Origin: Liquidambar formosana
Lineage: Eukaryota > Streptophyta > Magnoliopsida > Saxifragales > Altingiaceae
Direction of reading: 5' to 3'
Length of the DNA: 64,000 nt
Assembly (NCBI GenBank): GCA_039720395.1
Contig: CM077827.1
Location: forward strand, 11,694,099-11,758,098
Below the pieces are notes generated by a model. It saw only the letters and a program-made list of their open reading frames with translations. It was not told the origin of the DNA and ran no database searches. Position numbers and translations under genes: made by a program. Below are positions 42,611-55,700 of this stretch, piece after piece (within the stretch, counting starts at the first letter, position 1; each line of letters starts with the position of its first letter).

Positions 42611-43113
42611 GATTTAAGAGGATTAGAATGGAATATGAGTGGTAGATTTGTGAGAAATTAGGGTTTGGTTTCGATTGAAAGAGAGAGAGAGAAGTTTAGG
42701 CGACTAAAGATAGAGAGAAATGAAAGATAGGGTGAAATGTGCACGAAAAGGGGATTTCAGACCTTTGGCTGACCCTTATAGTCGACTACACTAAACAAAT
42801 ATTAGTAGTCAAAATCCTTTCTTATAGTCGACTACACCCTTGCCTGTAGTTGACTACAATTGATAATAATTACAAATAGCCCATCTCTGCTTCATTTAGT
42901 CGACTATGGGCAAATTATAGTTAACTTAAACTCCAAAAATGCATGAATTCATCTATATTATGATATTAAACAACATATAAGCATGCTACATCATAAATTA
43001 AGCTTTGTGAAGCATCAAATTAGCATATAAGAATAATTTATGCAATTATAAGTTCATATAGCACAAGATTCATAATGTATAGGCATTAAAACACATATCA
43101 TGCTTACAGAGCA
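42611..43113 (-). other. Element H pol-to-envelope spacer with palindromes
   Basis: AT-rich spacer between the pol stop (43114-43116) and the downstream ATG. TAGTCGACTA occurs exactly at 42779-42788, 42825-42834 and 42897-42906, and as TAGTTGACTA at 42847-42856. Confidence 0.7.
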
Positions 43114-43807
43114 TCAATATATCCTATCATTCATTAAACACATGCCAAGTTCTTGTTTAATGAAGTTAAATCTCTCCTCTTGAAGGGGTTTGGTAAAGAT
43201 ATCAATCAATTGATGGTCGGTACCTATAAAATCAAGTGTGACATCCCTTCTTTGGACATAATCACGAATAAAGTGATGTCTAATCTCAATGTGTTTAGTC
43301 CGTGAGTGTTGTATGGGGTTCTAGGATAAGTTTATGGCACTAGTATTGTCACATTTGATAGGAATATGATCAAAGTTGAGTCCATAATCTTCAAGTTGTT
43401 GTTTCATATATTACACTTGTGCACAACAACTACCAGCCATAATGTACTCAACCTTGGTAGTTAAGAGTGCTATCGATGTTTGTTTCCTACTAAACTAAGA
43501 TACTAATTAATGACTAAGGAAATGGCAAGTTCCATTAGTGCTTAATAGATAAGCATATCAAAAGATGTAAACTTGGGAAACCATAAGCCTAGGTTGATTG
43601 AGCCACTTAAATATTTAAAAAAAATCGCTTCACGGCTACCATGTGAGATTCTTTAAGACATGATTAAAATCTAGCACACAAGCAAACACTAAACATGATA
43701 TTGGGTCTATTTGCAGTTAAATAAAGTAAACTACCAATCATACCTCTATACTTTTTCGATAAACACTTTTACCATTTTCATCTTTGTCAAGCTTGATGGA
43801 AGTGCTC
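43114..43807 (-). pseudogene. pol: Element H pol, end of RT and RNase H
   Basis: On the minus strand this encodes the C-terminal part of a Copia polyprotein: YRGMIGSLLYLTANRPNIMF at the end of the reverse transcriptase, then RNase H motifs including a KCDNTSAINLS stretch, HSRTKHIEIRHHFIRDYV and IFTKPL, ending with TGA at 43114. Several in-frame stops (for example in place of a Trp or Lys) show it is dead. The motif style is that of Sirevirus/SIRE-type Copia. The frame continues across solo LTRs D and F and element G into 62663-64000. Confidence 0.88.
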
Positions 43808-43812
43808 ATAGG

Positions 43813-46800
43813 TGTGAACCCTAGAAAGTGGCCCACAAGGGTTGAAAAGAAAATAGGTTGAAAAAGAAAAGGGAGTCGCCACCTTATTTTTTAAAGGAAA
43901 CAAGGAAAACCCTAAAAATAGTTTTGTTTTAAGAAGACAATTTGAATGACTCCATATTTAAAAAGGAAAGGCAAAAACAGTCATTTTGGAAACCAAAGAA
44001 AATTAGGGATTCGGAGGCTAAGTTATGACATGGGAAGGTTCTAGGCAAAGCCTATAGGCACCCATGTCCACCCTTTCGATCTCTCGGTTTATTTGGGCTA
44101 AATTAAGATCTTTTCAACACACAAAATTAATGTATATCATCACAAGACAGCATGTATATCATATATTCCATCCAATCATCCATGCATAATAAGCAAGATA
44201 AAACAGAAAAATGGAAGATAAAATACAAAAACCTAGGATACTTGGATCCTAGAACGGACTTAAGCCTCACAAAGAGCGCCTATGTACCATGCAACGAAAT
44301 ACATGGATCAAAGTTCACGTAATTCAATTAGAATTAGGGTTAAACTTAATACAAACCTATGGTAAAAACCCTAAGTTTCCTTATTTGAAAGAGAATTGAA
44401 TAAACCAAGTTTGAATTTAGAAAGAATTCCACAAGATGGAAACTTTAATAAAAAATCCAGAATTTTATTTATGAAGGAAACCTCTAATTATACCATAAAC
44501 CTGTATTAAAAACTAACCCTAGGAGGGAGAAGAGAAAGAATAAGAAAGGAAAGGTGAATTGGGGCACAGTTCCCACCCACTTACCTGAGCGCAATAGCTC
44601 CAAGCATTAGCAATTTCAAGCAATAGCAGCCCTATTTGCAATAGGATAATTACCGCACCTATTTGCACCCTTACACGTGCTCAAAACCATGCAAAACAAC
44701 AATATGCAAATCTGGACAGAATAGTACTAAAGCCTAAAATCATCCACTAAACATGCTAACAGCAAAAACAGCGAACAAATAATAAGCCCTAACGCAATCC
44801 TAATACCATATCATGCATAAAAACCCTAGGAATCCACTATATGAATGCAAGAAATATCATAATTATTCTATATGTAAAACATATACAACAACTATGAAGA
44901 AAACAAATAAAAAACCCTATGCTAACATGCTGTATGAAACTAACCTAAAACAAGGATAGTAAAAACCCTAAACTCACAAACAGGCTTGAAAACACACAAA
45001 ACAACTTCTAAACATGCTAAACTCATATTAAATAGAACTTAAATCATGCATATTAACTAACTAAAGCAATAAAACATGATAAAAATCCTAACTTTAACAT
45101 GCAATAACACTATTCTAAAACAAGGACAATGGAAGACTTAAACTCACTCATGCTTAAAAACCTATAGAACAGCCCTAAGGCACGCTATAATCAACATGAA
45201 CGACATTCAAATCATGCATATTAACTAACTAAAGTGGCAACACATGATAAAAATCCTAACTTTAGCACGCAATAAGTCTATTCTATATGAAACTCTAGTT
45301 TAAGCTTGAATAAAACAGAAGAATACCTTGAGAAGTGCTTCCTTGTTGCTGTAGAGACTCTCTTCTTGACTTGTGAATGACTCAAATCAAGCTCTCTTCA
45401 AGGCTACAGCAGGTCCTCTAGCTCTCCTTCAAGTCTCTCTCTCTTATTCTCTCTCAAACACTAAGGTTTTAATGCATCTGTCACACCCCATTTTTGTTAC
45501 CTTAACTAGGACATATCATTTCATGTAGGATTTTGAGTTCTTTTTGAGTTTAGTCTTTTGCATTGAGTTTCTATGACATTGAATATCATGTGTCTGAATT
45601 TTGAAGAAATTTGGAGTTCATTTCGATAGTTAATAGGAACTTTTGCGACTTTAAGGGCATAATCGTCTTTTAAGCTGGATATTTTCCATTTGACCTTGAA
45701 ATGAATCCTGAGTCCTTCCCTTGAGTTCATATAGTAATATAGAGTCTATATATAGGTTCGATTTCATGAACTGATGGTTTAAGATCAATTTGGCTCATAA
45801 CAGTTTGAGTTGGCTAAAAGATCCTTTCTTGGTTTGCTCAAATTGACTCACAAGGCCCACTCAATTTTCTCTTGTTTAACTTCAATTGGGCTTTATTTAC
45901 ATCCTAGGTATGTTTAGAAAGATCAAATTTCGATTGGGAAAGCATTTGGTTTGACCTTGTGTACAAATCCAACTTAGCGACGGTGAGGCACCATGGTTAA
46001 CCACCTTTGTAAAACCTAACCATGCACCCATGGTTAAGGATTTTTGTCCTAAAATGCTTAAAATGTGTTTCCCTTTGAAACACGGTCGTTTTGGCTTTTA
46101 TTTCGTCAAAATCAGGACTTAATTTGACCATTCTAGGACTTCTAAAGCGAGTAGGAGTCAAAACCGGAGCGAAATAGGGAGGACCCTCGGGTAACCATCC
46201 AGGCCTAGTTGGTCACCCAAAGGACTCCGTCCTCAACTGGGTTTCTAACTCTTCTCTTCCTCTTTTGACGGTTTCCTCCGCCATTACAACTTGTTTTCTC
46301 TTAGGATTGTGTAAGTTTGAGTTGTTTGAGCACCAAGAGAGTCTCTAATAGCCCTAGGATCATTATTTAATGAATTAATCTTGGCCATTGGTTTAGGGGG
46401 TCAGTTCTCTATATAAAAGACATGATATTCAGCACATAGGGGGAGGTTAATTGTACTTTACACTTAGAGAGAGAGGGAAGCTACGAGTTTGGAGAGCTAG
46501 AAGGACATCAAGAGAAGGCTTTTTCAACCCTAAGCAAGCAATAGAACAAGGACTTTGAAAGCAAGGGAGGTTCTACAAGAGGTAAACACACTTTTAATTG
46601 CTGAAATTAGACTTTCCTCCTTCATCTTCTCTCCTTTCTTTAGGATAGTTCTAGTGCATGTAATAGCTCTTCTTATAGATTGAATTTAGTGTTTTTATGA
46701 TGTGTTGTGTATGATTTTGAGATGATTTATGGCTTTATATGCTTGATAATCCCTGGTTTACTAAGGTTTTGAAAGCATTATCTTTTCTATCCTCTTAAAT

Positions 46801-49475
46801 CATGCATAGTTCACATGTCTAGGTTGCTGTGATTATTATCATGAGTTGATGCTCCTGCTAGTTAATATATATGATATGAATGATATTCATGATGATTTAA
46901 GCATGTGTTAGAGTCTTTTCATAGGTTTTTATGCATAGTTGTGAGATTAGGGTTTCAATAACCCTAAAATCACACAAGTTTCATACAGCATGTTCAGCTT
47001 AACTCTATGAGTAGTTTCTTATCATAGTCACTCTATATATGCTGCATATAGTTGAATCATGCTAGGTTTGCATTCATGTAGTGGATTTTATAGGGTTTTT
47101 GGAGATGTATCCTTTTCTAAGGATAATTATCCTTTTTGTTAAGTAGGGTTTTGCATGAGAGCTTTCTGTGATGTGTTTAAGCATGAAATCGCTTCTGTTG
47201 TGTTCTAGTATATATATTTTACATAGGATATGATGATTGCACCTCCCCATAGTGACTTTTTTACGTGAAATTATCTTAGGATAGTTTCGCTTATGAAAGC
47301 TCGCCGTAGGAAGGCCTGTTTTCATGTTTTACATAAAATGTCATCTTTTTGCTTAGAATAGGCTTTGCTATCATGTTTATTGATATTATTGGAGTCTCTC
47401 ATGATTGTTAGAGTGTCTTTGGTAGGTTTTTTATGCATGTTAGTCAGGTCATTGCATGTAGGATTGAGTTGGGATCCTTAATTATTCATTATTCTTGTTG
47501 TTTGCATGATAAATGGATGATTTTAGGCCTTGTTATGGTTCTGTCCAATTAGTATATTGTTCTTCTTGCATGGTTTTGTGCACTTGTAAGGGTGCAAATA
47601 GGTACAATGTTTGTCCTATTGCAAATAGGGCTGCTATTGCTTGAAATTGCTAATGCTTAGAGCTATTGGGCTCAGGTAAGTGGGTGTGAAGGTGCCCTAA
47701 TTCACCTTTCTTTTTCCTTCTTTTCTCTTCTCCATCCTAGGGTTACTTCTTAATACGAACACATGGTAATTATCAAGGGTTTCATTTGTTAATAAAATTC
47801 TAATTTTCTATCAAAGTTTCCATCTTGTGGAAGTTTTCAATTTTGGATTATTTAATACATTCTTCAAATAAGGAAACCTAAGGTTTTTACCATGGGTTTA
47901 TATTAGGTTGTAACCCAATTCTTTTCAAACTACGTGGACTTTGATCCATGTATTTCGTTGCATGGTACGTAGGCGCTCTTTTTGAGGCTCAAGTCCGTTC
48001 TAGGATCCAAGTATCCTAGGTTATTTTCTTTTCTTTCTTTCTGTTTTATTTTCTTTGTTTGATTATGCATGGATGAGATGGATGGATGGAATATATGTTA
48101 TGCATGCTGCCTTGTGATGATATATGATGATATTTGAGTGAAAAAGATCTTAAGTTAGCCTAATCAAATTAAGAGGCCAACTCAGGCGATGTGGGTGCCT
48201 ATGGGCTTTGCCCAGAACCTTCCCATATCGTAACTTAGCCTCCGAATCCAATTTTCTGGTTTCAAAGACTTTGCTTTTCCTTTAATGGAGTCATAGTGGT
48301 TTTGAAAATAAAACATTTTTATGGTTTTCCTCTTTTCCTTAGAAAATGAGGTGGCGACTCCTTTTCGTTTATTGTTTTTCACATTACACCTTATCTTTTT
48401 GCCAAACCCTTATGGGCGCTGCACTTTTTTCATAGGTTCACAGCATCAAAGTCCCCCTTTATGCTGGAGCATAAGGGGGTATTTATAGAGTTCAATTAGG
48501 ATTAACTAATGGTTAGGATTAAAACCCTAAGAATTAATCCAAGGGCTATTAGAGACCCCCTTGGGGCTTAAGTAACTCAAAAGTTACCAAAAACTAGAAG
48601 GAAACTCGTCACAAAGAGTCCTTGTACGTCAAAATAGGCAAGAGTCCGCTTCAGCAAACACATAGAGAGAAAATAGGAGAGTGCTCTCGGGTAACCACCA
48701 AGGCCTGGGCGGCTAGCCACCTGGGCCCAGGCAGCTAGCCGCCCGGGGCTGGGTGGTCACTCTAGCCCACTTCGAATTTTCGCCCTATTTTAACTCTTTT
48801 CCTTTTTAGGAGTGTTTTAGGGGTCAAATTAAGTATGATTTTGATGAAACAAAAGCCAAAACGACCGTGTTTCGATGAGAAATACATTTTTGAACATTTT
48901 AGGGTGAAAACCACTAAATATAAGGTCATAGTTAGGTTTGACAAAGGCGGTTAACCACTATGCTCTACCTTTGCTAAGCATAGGCATGCACATAGGATCA
49001 AACCAAATGCTTGCCATATCAAAATTAAACTTTATAAAACACTTTTGGGGATAAAATGATGACTAATTAAAGTCAATTTGAAAAGATTTGGTTGGTACTT
49101 GTGAGTCAATTAAAGTTAACCCAAGGAAAGGTCAATTAACCAACTTGAACTACATCGAGCCATTTTAATCCTGAGCCATTGATTCATCAAATTGAGCCTA
49201 GAAATACCTCAAATGCATCCATATGAACTCCAATTGACAATTTGGAGATCATTTCAAGGTCAAATGAAAAGTTTGTGACTTAAAAGACGATTATGCCCCT
49301 CAAGTCACAAAAGCTCTTATTATCCCTCAAGATCAACTCCAAATTGAATCAAAATTCATATCCATTGTCATTGTGACTCTAGAAAACTAATACAAGTGAC
49401 TAGACTTAAAAACAAAACAAAAACATGCATGAAATGACGAGCCCTAGTAAGGTGGTACAAAAATGGGATGTGACA
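43813..49475 (-). mobile_element. Solo LTR D, interrupted by solo LTR E
   Basis: Reverse-oriented Gypsy LTR running from TGTGAACCC at 43813 to GGGATGTGACA at 49475. The perfect TSD ATAGG lies at 43808-43812 and 49476-49480. Without E its length is about 2.7 kb, typical of the family. The minus-strand TATA is at 48480-48487 and GTAAGT at 44584-44579. It sits in the pol frame of element H. Confidence 0.93.
45479..48442 (+). mobile_element. Solo LTR E inside D
   Basis: Forward LTR of the B subfamily (TTACCTTAACTAGG near its start), starting TGTCACACCCC and ending GGTTCACA. Perfect TSD GCATC at 45474-45478 and 48443-48447. TATATAAA at 46410-46417, stem-loop at 47615-47630, intron-like module at 47676-47740. 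At 2964 bp it is longer than B's LTRs, with extra sequence near 47100-47400. Confidence 0.93.
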
Positions 49476-49480
49476 ATAGG

Positions 49481-49504
49481 AATGGAAAATTCTCTTCTAT
49501 TTTC
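49481..49504 (-). pseudogene. pol: Element H pol sliver between D and F
   Basis: Twenty-four bases of host element H survive between the TSDs of D and F. Reading on the minus strand, they continue the pol frame from 52603-52649 into 43807 without loss. This shows that both insertions were precise. Confidence 0.85.
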
Positions 49505-49509
49505 TAATC

Positions 49510-52500
49510 TGTCACACCCCATTTTTGCACCACCTTACTAGGGTTTGTTATTCCATGCATGTTTTTGTTTGTTTTTTGAGTCTAGTTACTTGCATTAGCT
49601 TTCTAGAATCACAAGGACATTGGATATGAATTTTGGTTCAATTTGGAGTTGATCTTGAGGGATAATAAGAGCTTTTGTGACTTGAGGGGCATAATCGTCT
49701 TTTAGGTCACAAACTCTTCATTTTACCTTGAAATGATCTCCAAATTGTCAATTAGAGTTCATGAAGATGCATTTGAGGTATTTATGGGTTCAATTCGATG
49801 AATTGATGGTTCGGGATTAAAATGGCTCAATATGGCTCAGGTTGGTTAAGAGACCTATTTCGGGTTAGCTCAAATCGGCTCATGATTTTCACTCCATTCC
49901 CATTCATTTGACTTTAATTAGTCTTAATTTCATTCCCAAAGATGTTTTGGAAGGTTGAGTTTTGAATTGGAAAGCATTCGGTGCGACCCTGTGTGCATAC
50001 CTAAGCTTAGCGACGGTGGTGCGTAGCAGTTAGCCGCCTTTGTAAAATCCAACCATGCAGCCATGGCTAGGGTTTTTTGCCCTCAAGTGACTCAAATTAC
50101 ATTTCCCTTCGAAACACGGTCGTTTTGGCTTTCGTTTCATCAAAATCGGAGTTGATTTGAGCCCTGAAACACATTTGGAAGTTGAAGGGGTCAAATATGG
50201 GCATGGGCATAAGCTGACAGGGCCTCGGGTGACCACCCAAGCCTGGACGACTAGCCGCCTGGGCCCAGGTGGCTAGCTGCCCAGCCCCAAATGGTCACCC
50301 GAGCCTTTTTCCTTTTTTGAGTGTTGACTGCAGCTCCCTTCCTATTTCCTTAGATTTGCTCGCCTCTAGCCACCATTTAACCCCATTTTCAGCCCTATTT
50401 GACCTATTTGAGCCCCAAAGGAACCTCTAAGAGCCCTTGGATCAATACCTAGGGTTTTAATCCCAACCATTGAGGGTTTTCCCTTAAACCCTATAAATAC
50501 TTCCTTATACTTCAGCAATAGGGGAGGCAATTTCTGAAGTGGGAGGCATGTGTGAGACTTGGAAGCTATGACAGCCATCCTTAGGGTAGTTTAACCTAAA
50601 CTTTAAGTGAGAGAGGGAGAGAGAGAGCTTGAAGGAGGGCTGGAGTTTGGCTTGAAGGCTTGAAGGAAGGAATTCCCAGCAGTACACAAGAGAAGGAGGA
50701 CTATCTACAGCAGCAACCATAGGTATACCCTCTCTTCTCCTCTTCTCTCTTTTAAGGTTAGGGTTTTGCATAGAATAGCATAATTTCATGTCAAAGCATA
50801 TGCCTTTATCATGTTTTGTTGCTTCTATTAGCTAGTATGCATGTTTAGGATGATGTTTATGGGCTGTTTAGTATGCTAGAATGTTATTCCATGTGATTTA
50901 TTGCATGTTTGGGATTCTAGGGTTTCCCTAGTGTTAAAATTGGTTTTCTGCATGAAATACTTCTTTTGCATATTAAAGCTTATGTTTTTATCATGTTTTG
51001 CTACTTCTATTAGCTAGTATGCATGTTTAGGATGATATTCATGGGCTGTTAAGTATGCTAGAGTGTTTTTCCATGTGATTTACTGCATGTTTGAGATTCT
51101 AGGGTTTCTCTTGTGCTGAAATTAAGTTTATGCTTAGAATAGCATTATTTCATGTGAAAGCCTATATCTTTATCATGTATGGATCATTCCATTGGTTAAT
51201 ATACATGGATTGAATGCTGTTTATATTCTGTTTTGCATGGTTTAGAGTGATTTCATGGGATTTTAGGCACTAGTGTGATTCTAGGGTTTCATTCATCCTT
51301 GTTTTAGGAAAGTAGCATATAGCATGATAGCTTAGGGTTTTTTCTTTGTCTCTTCTTCATAGTTGCTATATATGTGCTGCATATTAGATAACTATGATGT
51401 TTTTGCATTCATATTAGTTGGTTTTAGGGTTGTTTGCATGTTATTGCATATAGGGTTGAGTTAGGGTTTACTTTAGTTCATGATTCGTGTTGTTTACATG
51501 ACTTGTGAAGGATTTTAAGCCTTATCTTCAATTCTGTCCAGATTTGTCCATTGTTCTTATTGCCCTATTTTGAGCATGTGTTAGCCTATGTTTAAGCATA
51601 ATAATTGCTTGATTGGGAACTAGTTTGGTTGGTTGGTATTTTTGGTATGTTTTGCATGCAAATTGCAGATGCTTGACAGGTACAACAGGTGCAACTACCC
51701 CACCAATGTGGGGTGGTTATTTTGGCTATTGCGAGATGAAATCTTGCAAATAAGATAATTACCCTATGCAATAGGGTGGTTATTTTGACAGGTTGCTTTT
51801 GCTTAAGGTAAGTTGGGTATGAAGGTGCCCTAATTCACCTTTCTTTCCTTTCCTTTGAACTTTCCCTTTCTCCCACCTAGAGTTATTCCCTAATAGAGGG
51901 GTATGGTAATTCCTATAGTTTCCATTCATACAAAAATGTCTTTTGAATCAAAGTTTCCATCTTTATCAAATTCCATATTTTCTAAAGATCTTTTGAGAAT
52001 CATTTATCTTTGGAAACTCTTTTATCTATGAAAGGAAACTTAGGGTTTACCATAGGCCTTTATTAGGTTATAACCCTATTCCCTTTCGAACTACGTGGAC
52101 TTTGATCCATGTATTTCCATACATGGTACGTAGGCGCTCTTCGTGAGGTTCAAGTCCGCCCTAGTATACTAATTATCCTAGGTTTTCTTTCCCCTCTTTC
52201 TTTTTTCTGTTTTTCTTTGATTTAATTGTTTATATGGATGAATGAATGGATGATATGCATGCTGTCTTGTGATGATAATTGTTAATTGTATGTGATTAAG
52301 ACTTTGATTTAGCCCAATTAAATTAAGAGACCGTTTAGGGCGATATGGGTGCCTATAGGCTTTGCCTAGAACCTTCCCATATCGTAACTTAGCCTCCGAA
52401 TCCACCATCCTTGGTTTCCAAAAGACTTCTTGCCTTTCCATTTTTAAACATGGAATCATTCCTTTTGTTTTCCTAAAACAAAACTGTTTTTTAGGGTTTT

Positions 52501-52597
52501 CCTTGTTTCCTTTAAAAAATAAGGTGGTGACTCCTTTTCCTTTTTCAAACCCCTATTTTCTTTTAAATCCTTGTGGGCCAACTTTCCGGGGTCCACA
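49510..52597 (+). mobile_element. Solo LTR F
   Basis: Forward Gypsy LTR starting TGTCACACCCCATTTTTGCA and ending GGGGTCCACA. Perfect TSD TAATC at 49505-49509 and 52598-52602. TATAAATA is at 50492-50499, the stem-loop at 51761-51777, the intron-like module at 51808-51880. Two near-identical blocks around 50760-50900 and 50960-51080 suggest an internal duplication, and it is the longest LTR of the family here (3088 bp). Confidence 0.93.
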
Positions 52598-52602
52598 TAA
52601 TC

Positions 52603-52649
52603 TATACTTTTTGAATAGATCTTTGACATATTTGGATTGATTGATGAAA
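52603..52649 (-). pseudogene. pol: Element H pol sliver between F and G
   Basis: The minus strand encodes a short reverse transcriptase piece including INQSKYVKDLFKKY, characteristic of the region after the YIDD box in Sirevirus-type Copia. It is flanked by insertion F on one side and element G on the other. Confidence 0.85.
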
Positions 52650-52654
52650 GTCCC

Positions 52655-54290
52655 AATTAGGATTATGCCTTAGAGCCAATCATAGAGATGATTGTTTAGG
52701 GATTAGGAACAATCATATGATTTCATTTATCAATGTCACATTTATTATTGATTTAATAAAAGGGCTTATTCTATTATGTTTGTATGCATCATTTTTATTT
52801 ACATAATATGTCCATGGAGTTAGAGTTGAGAATATTGAATTACAAAGAGTTGTAATTATGAGACTGTAAATATATCTCTATACTAAACTCCTAAATCATT
52901 CCTAGTTGATGGTTCACTATGATGGACAGTAATGAACCATAGGACTAGCACTTGTTAGGTTGACTCTATAGGAGGATAGCTGGTCTCAAACTATTTGTGT
53001 GGATGGGTGCCTATTAATAGAATAGGTATACTGAATGTGACCAAAGATTTGAGATAAACTGAATGGAGTTTTAACCTGCCTGTCAATCAGTTTCTCAATG
53101 TTATAGTAGTACAAGTAATCCTTAAACCTGAGATACCATAGTTGTCTTATGCATGTAGCTTTACAAGTTTGATAACACTAAGTGCAGATCCTTATAAGGG
53201 TCTACAAGGGTGTTCATTGGCCCTACTGCTATGTGTGTGAAGGCATGTGAGTGATCAACAAGGAATCCATTACTCTCAGGAAAAAGAGAGAGAATGTCTT
53301 ATATAGCATTCATAATATAACTCATTCAGTCTATGGCCATGGCAATGTAAATATGGAAAGGAGTTTCCATAAGTTCATCATTGAGTTGATATTGATGAAT
53401 GAGTATAAAGTAATTGAACTAGGGACTTGACAGACTTCCATGTCTTTTTGGTTCAATTAGAGACATTGTGTAAATGGAAAGATGTAATTGTAACCTATAA
53501 ACTATAACAAAAGGGTTCTATGTTAGATCTTATTCACCTCATTAAGGACAACACCATGAACCATATGCTAGGTATTATTCATGGTTAGTAGAAGCTCTGA
53601 TTGATATAAGTGAGTTATAATCAATTAGGGAATTAGAAGGGGTTCCAATTAGACGCTGAATAGAAATAGTTCCATTGTGCACAACTTGTGCTATTCTTAC
53701 TACTTGATGATGTGAACCTAATGAGTCACACACTGATAATGCAAGATGAGCTTTAAATTTTGTGAGAGAAAAGGTATGAGTGAATAAAGAATAGTTCTTT
53801 AAGGCCTTGTTTGCATTTGATGTAAACAATATGGGTTATTGTGTAATTTAGGGAAAGTGCACAAAACCCTAAAAGGGTTCTCCCCTAGGGCTATCCCCTT
53901 TAGTGTGGCATATATAAGTCACACATATATGTGACATGGCATAAGATAGCACACTCCTAACCCTAGCCGTCCAGCCCCTTGGAGGCTCTCTTCTCTCTCT
54001 CTCTCTTCTCCCCTTCTAGCAACAACAAGGAAGAAGAAGGAAAAGGCTTGAAGCTCTAGCTAGGTGTGGATACCATTAGAAGCAATACACTTGGATTGCT
54101 ACTACGCTGCTGTCCGGATTCGAAACTTGGAGCAAAAAGGAGAAGACATTCAAACTATAAGTGTTCTAACCCTCTTCGTAGTTAGGGTTTGATTTTGTAT
54201 TATGCATAGTTAGATTCATGGGATTGGGAATTGTAAGAAAAATTTTTATATTCCGCACTTCTATTTTTCCTTCTAGTTTGATTCCCAATA
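52655..54290 (+). repeat. Element G 5' LTR
   Basis: It starts AATTAGGATTATGCC, where the 3' LTR has TGTTAGG, and ends CCCAATA where the 3' LTR has CCCAACA, so both terminal dinucleotides have mutated. TATATAAG is at 53911-53918, followed by the inverted repeat GTCACA/TGTGAC. A (CT)n tract lies at about 53992-54005. Confidence 0.92.
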
Positions 54291-54291
54291 G

Positions 54292-54304
54292 TGGTATCAG
54301 AGCC
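54292..54304 (+). other. Element G primer-binding site
   Basis: TGGTATCAGAGCC, complementary to the 3' end of initiator tRNA-Met, the standard primer of plant Copia elements, one base after the 5' LTR. Confidence 0.93.
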
Positions 54305-55661
54305 ATGATTATGCATAATATGAAATACATATGGGCTGGTAATTATGGTGTAGTTGAATGATTCAAAAATCTGATAAAATTTTTACTGTATAATTGTTCT
54401 TCTCTTTGGCCAAACCTAGGGTTTGGAACCCTAGGTCAATTCTTCTTCTACTCCTCTTCAAAATCATGGTTAAAGGTAACCATTGATGCAAAGGTTGCAT
54501 AGGGTTTGAATTGGGAGAAGAAGAAAAAGGAAAACTGGGTTTTCTTCAAAGGGTCAAATCTGGGTTTTAGAACCCAGAGGTTCTTGCAATTAAATTCAAT
54601 CAAAGCTTCTGTATTTTTTATGTAAATCCATTGTAGGATCATTATATATCATGTGTATATGATTTTCTTTAAGTTTCAAAAAGGTTTTGATGGAAAAAGA
54701 TTCAAAAAGTTTGAAAATTTTTCATGAACAGCATAGCAGAATGTTTCTGTAGAAAAGTCATCAATGGAGTTTGATTAGAACTTGAGTTAGGGAACTCCAA
54801 ATTGCATGAAATCAATTGCATTAGTTTCCTAAGACATGTAGGATACTGGGAAAATTCGTTCGGTAGCCTAACTCAATCATCTTACTGGGTTTTAAATCAA
54901 TTTCTGACCATGGACAGTATGCTGTCAAATTCTGGACAGCCTATTGGTCTTTCAATTGTTTGGAACAATTAGGGATGATTTGATCATCCAAACCTTTTCT
55001 ATTAGCTTAGTATTTCATGTAGGGACATGATACAAAAGCTGGTTTCAATTAATGGAGGAATCGAATTGATAAGGTTTTAGAAGCAATTGTGACTTTGAAG
55101 GTCTTCAACAATGGCGCCAGCAATGGGTTTTGGAAACCCTAATTGATTTTGATGATGGCAGCCACTTGGACCACTTCTCACGTGTCCAGAGGCTTGGCAC
55201 ACACCCCTAGGACATCCTCCCATGGTTGGCCATGGCCTCCCAGTGCCATTGGTGGCCATGGCAGCCTGGCTAAGCTTAGGCAGCCCCTTGGTGGTGGCGG
55301 GCGGCTGCATAGGGTTTAATGATGAAACCCTAATTTTGAGTTAATGATGAAACCCTAATTTCATTATGGCATTAATTAAAACCCTAATTGAACTATTAAT
55401 TACCTTAATTAAAGAGTTAATGATTAGTTATTAAATGACCAATCATGGTTATTAATTGTTAGGGCATAATTAATACCATTAATGATGTCTAGGGTTAGGG
55501 TTTTGGAAACCCTAATTAGTGTAATTAATTAAGCATAATTAATACCCTTTTTGGCATTAATTAAACCCTAATCCTTAGCATAAATACCATATGAACCTAG
55601 GGTTTTAATGATTGGTCATTAAATGACCAATCATAAGGCATTTAATGATTAGGGCTTGCAT

Positions 55662-55700
55662 TTAGGGTTTAGGGTTATGCATTTAGGGTTTAGGGTTTTA
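55662..55700 (+). repeat. Telomere-like TTTAGGG motifs
   Basis: Two blocks of TTTAGGGTTTAGGGTT, separated by ATGCA, match the plant telomere repeat. They lie inside the leader of element G, so they are not a chromosome end. Confidence 0.7.

Noticed and set aside
55077..55310. Minus-strand open frame in a GC-richer patch of the Copia G leader
   Set aside because: No recognisable domain, and it is antisense in an untranslated leader.
55662..55700. A chromosome end or interstitial telomere
   Set aside because: Only two short TTTAGGG blocks are present, within a retrotransposon leader.
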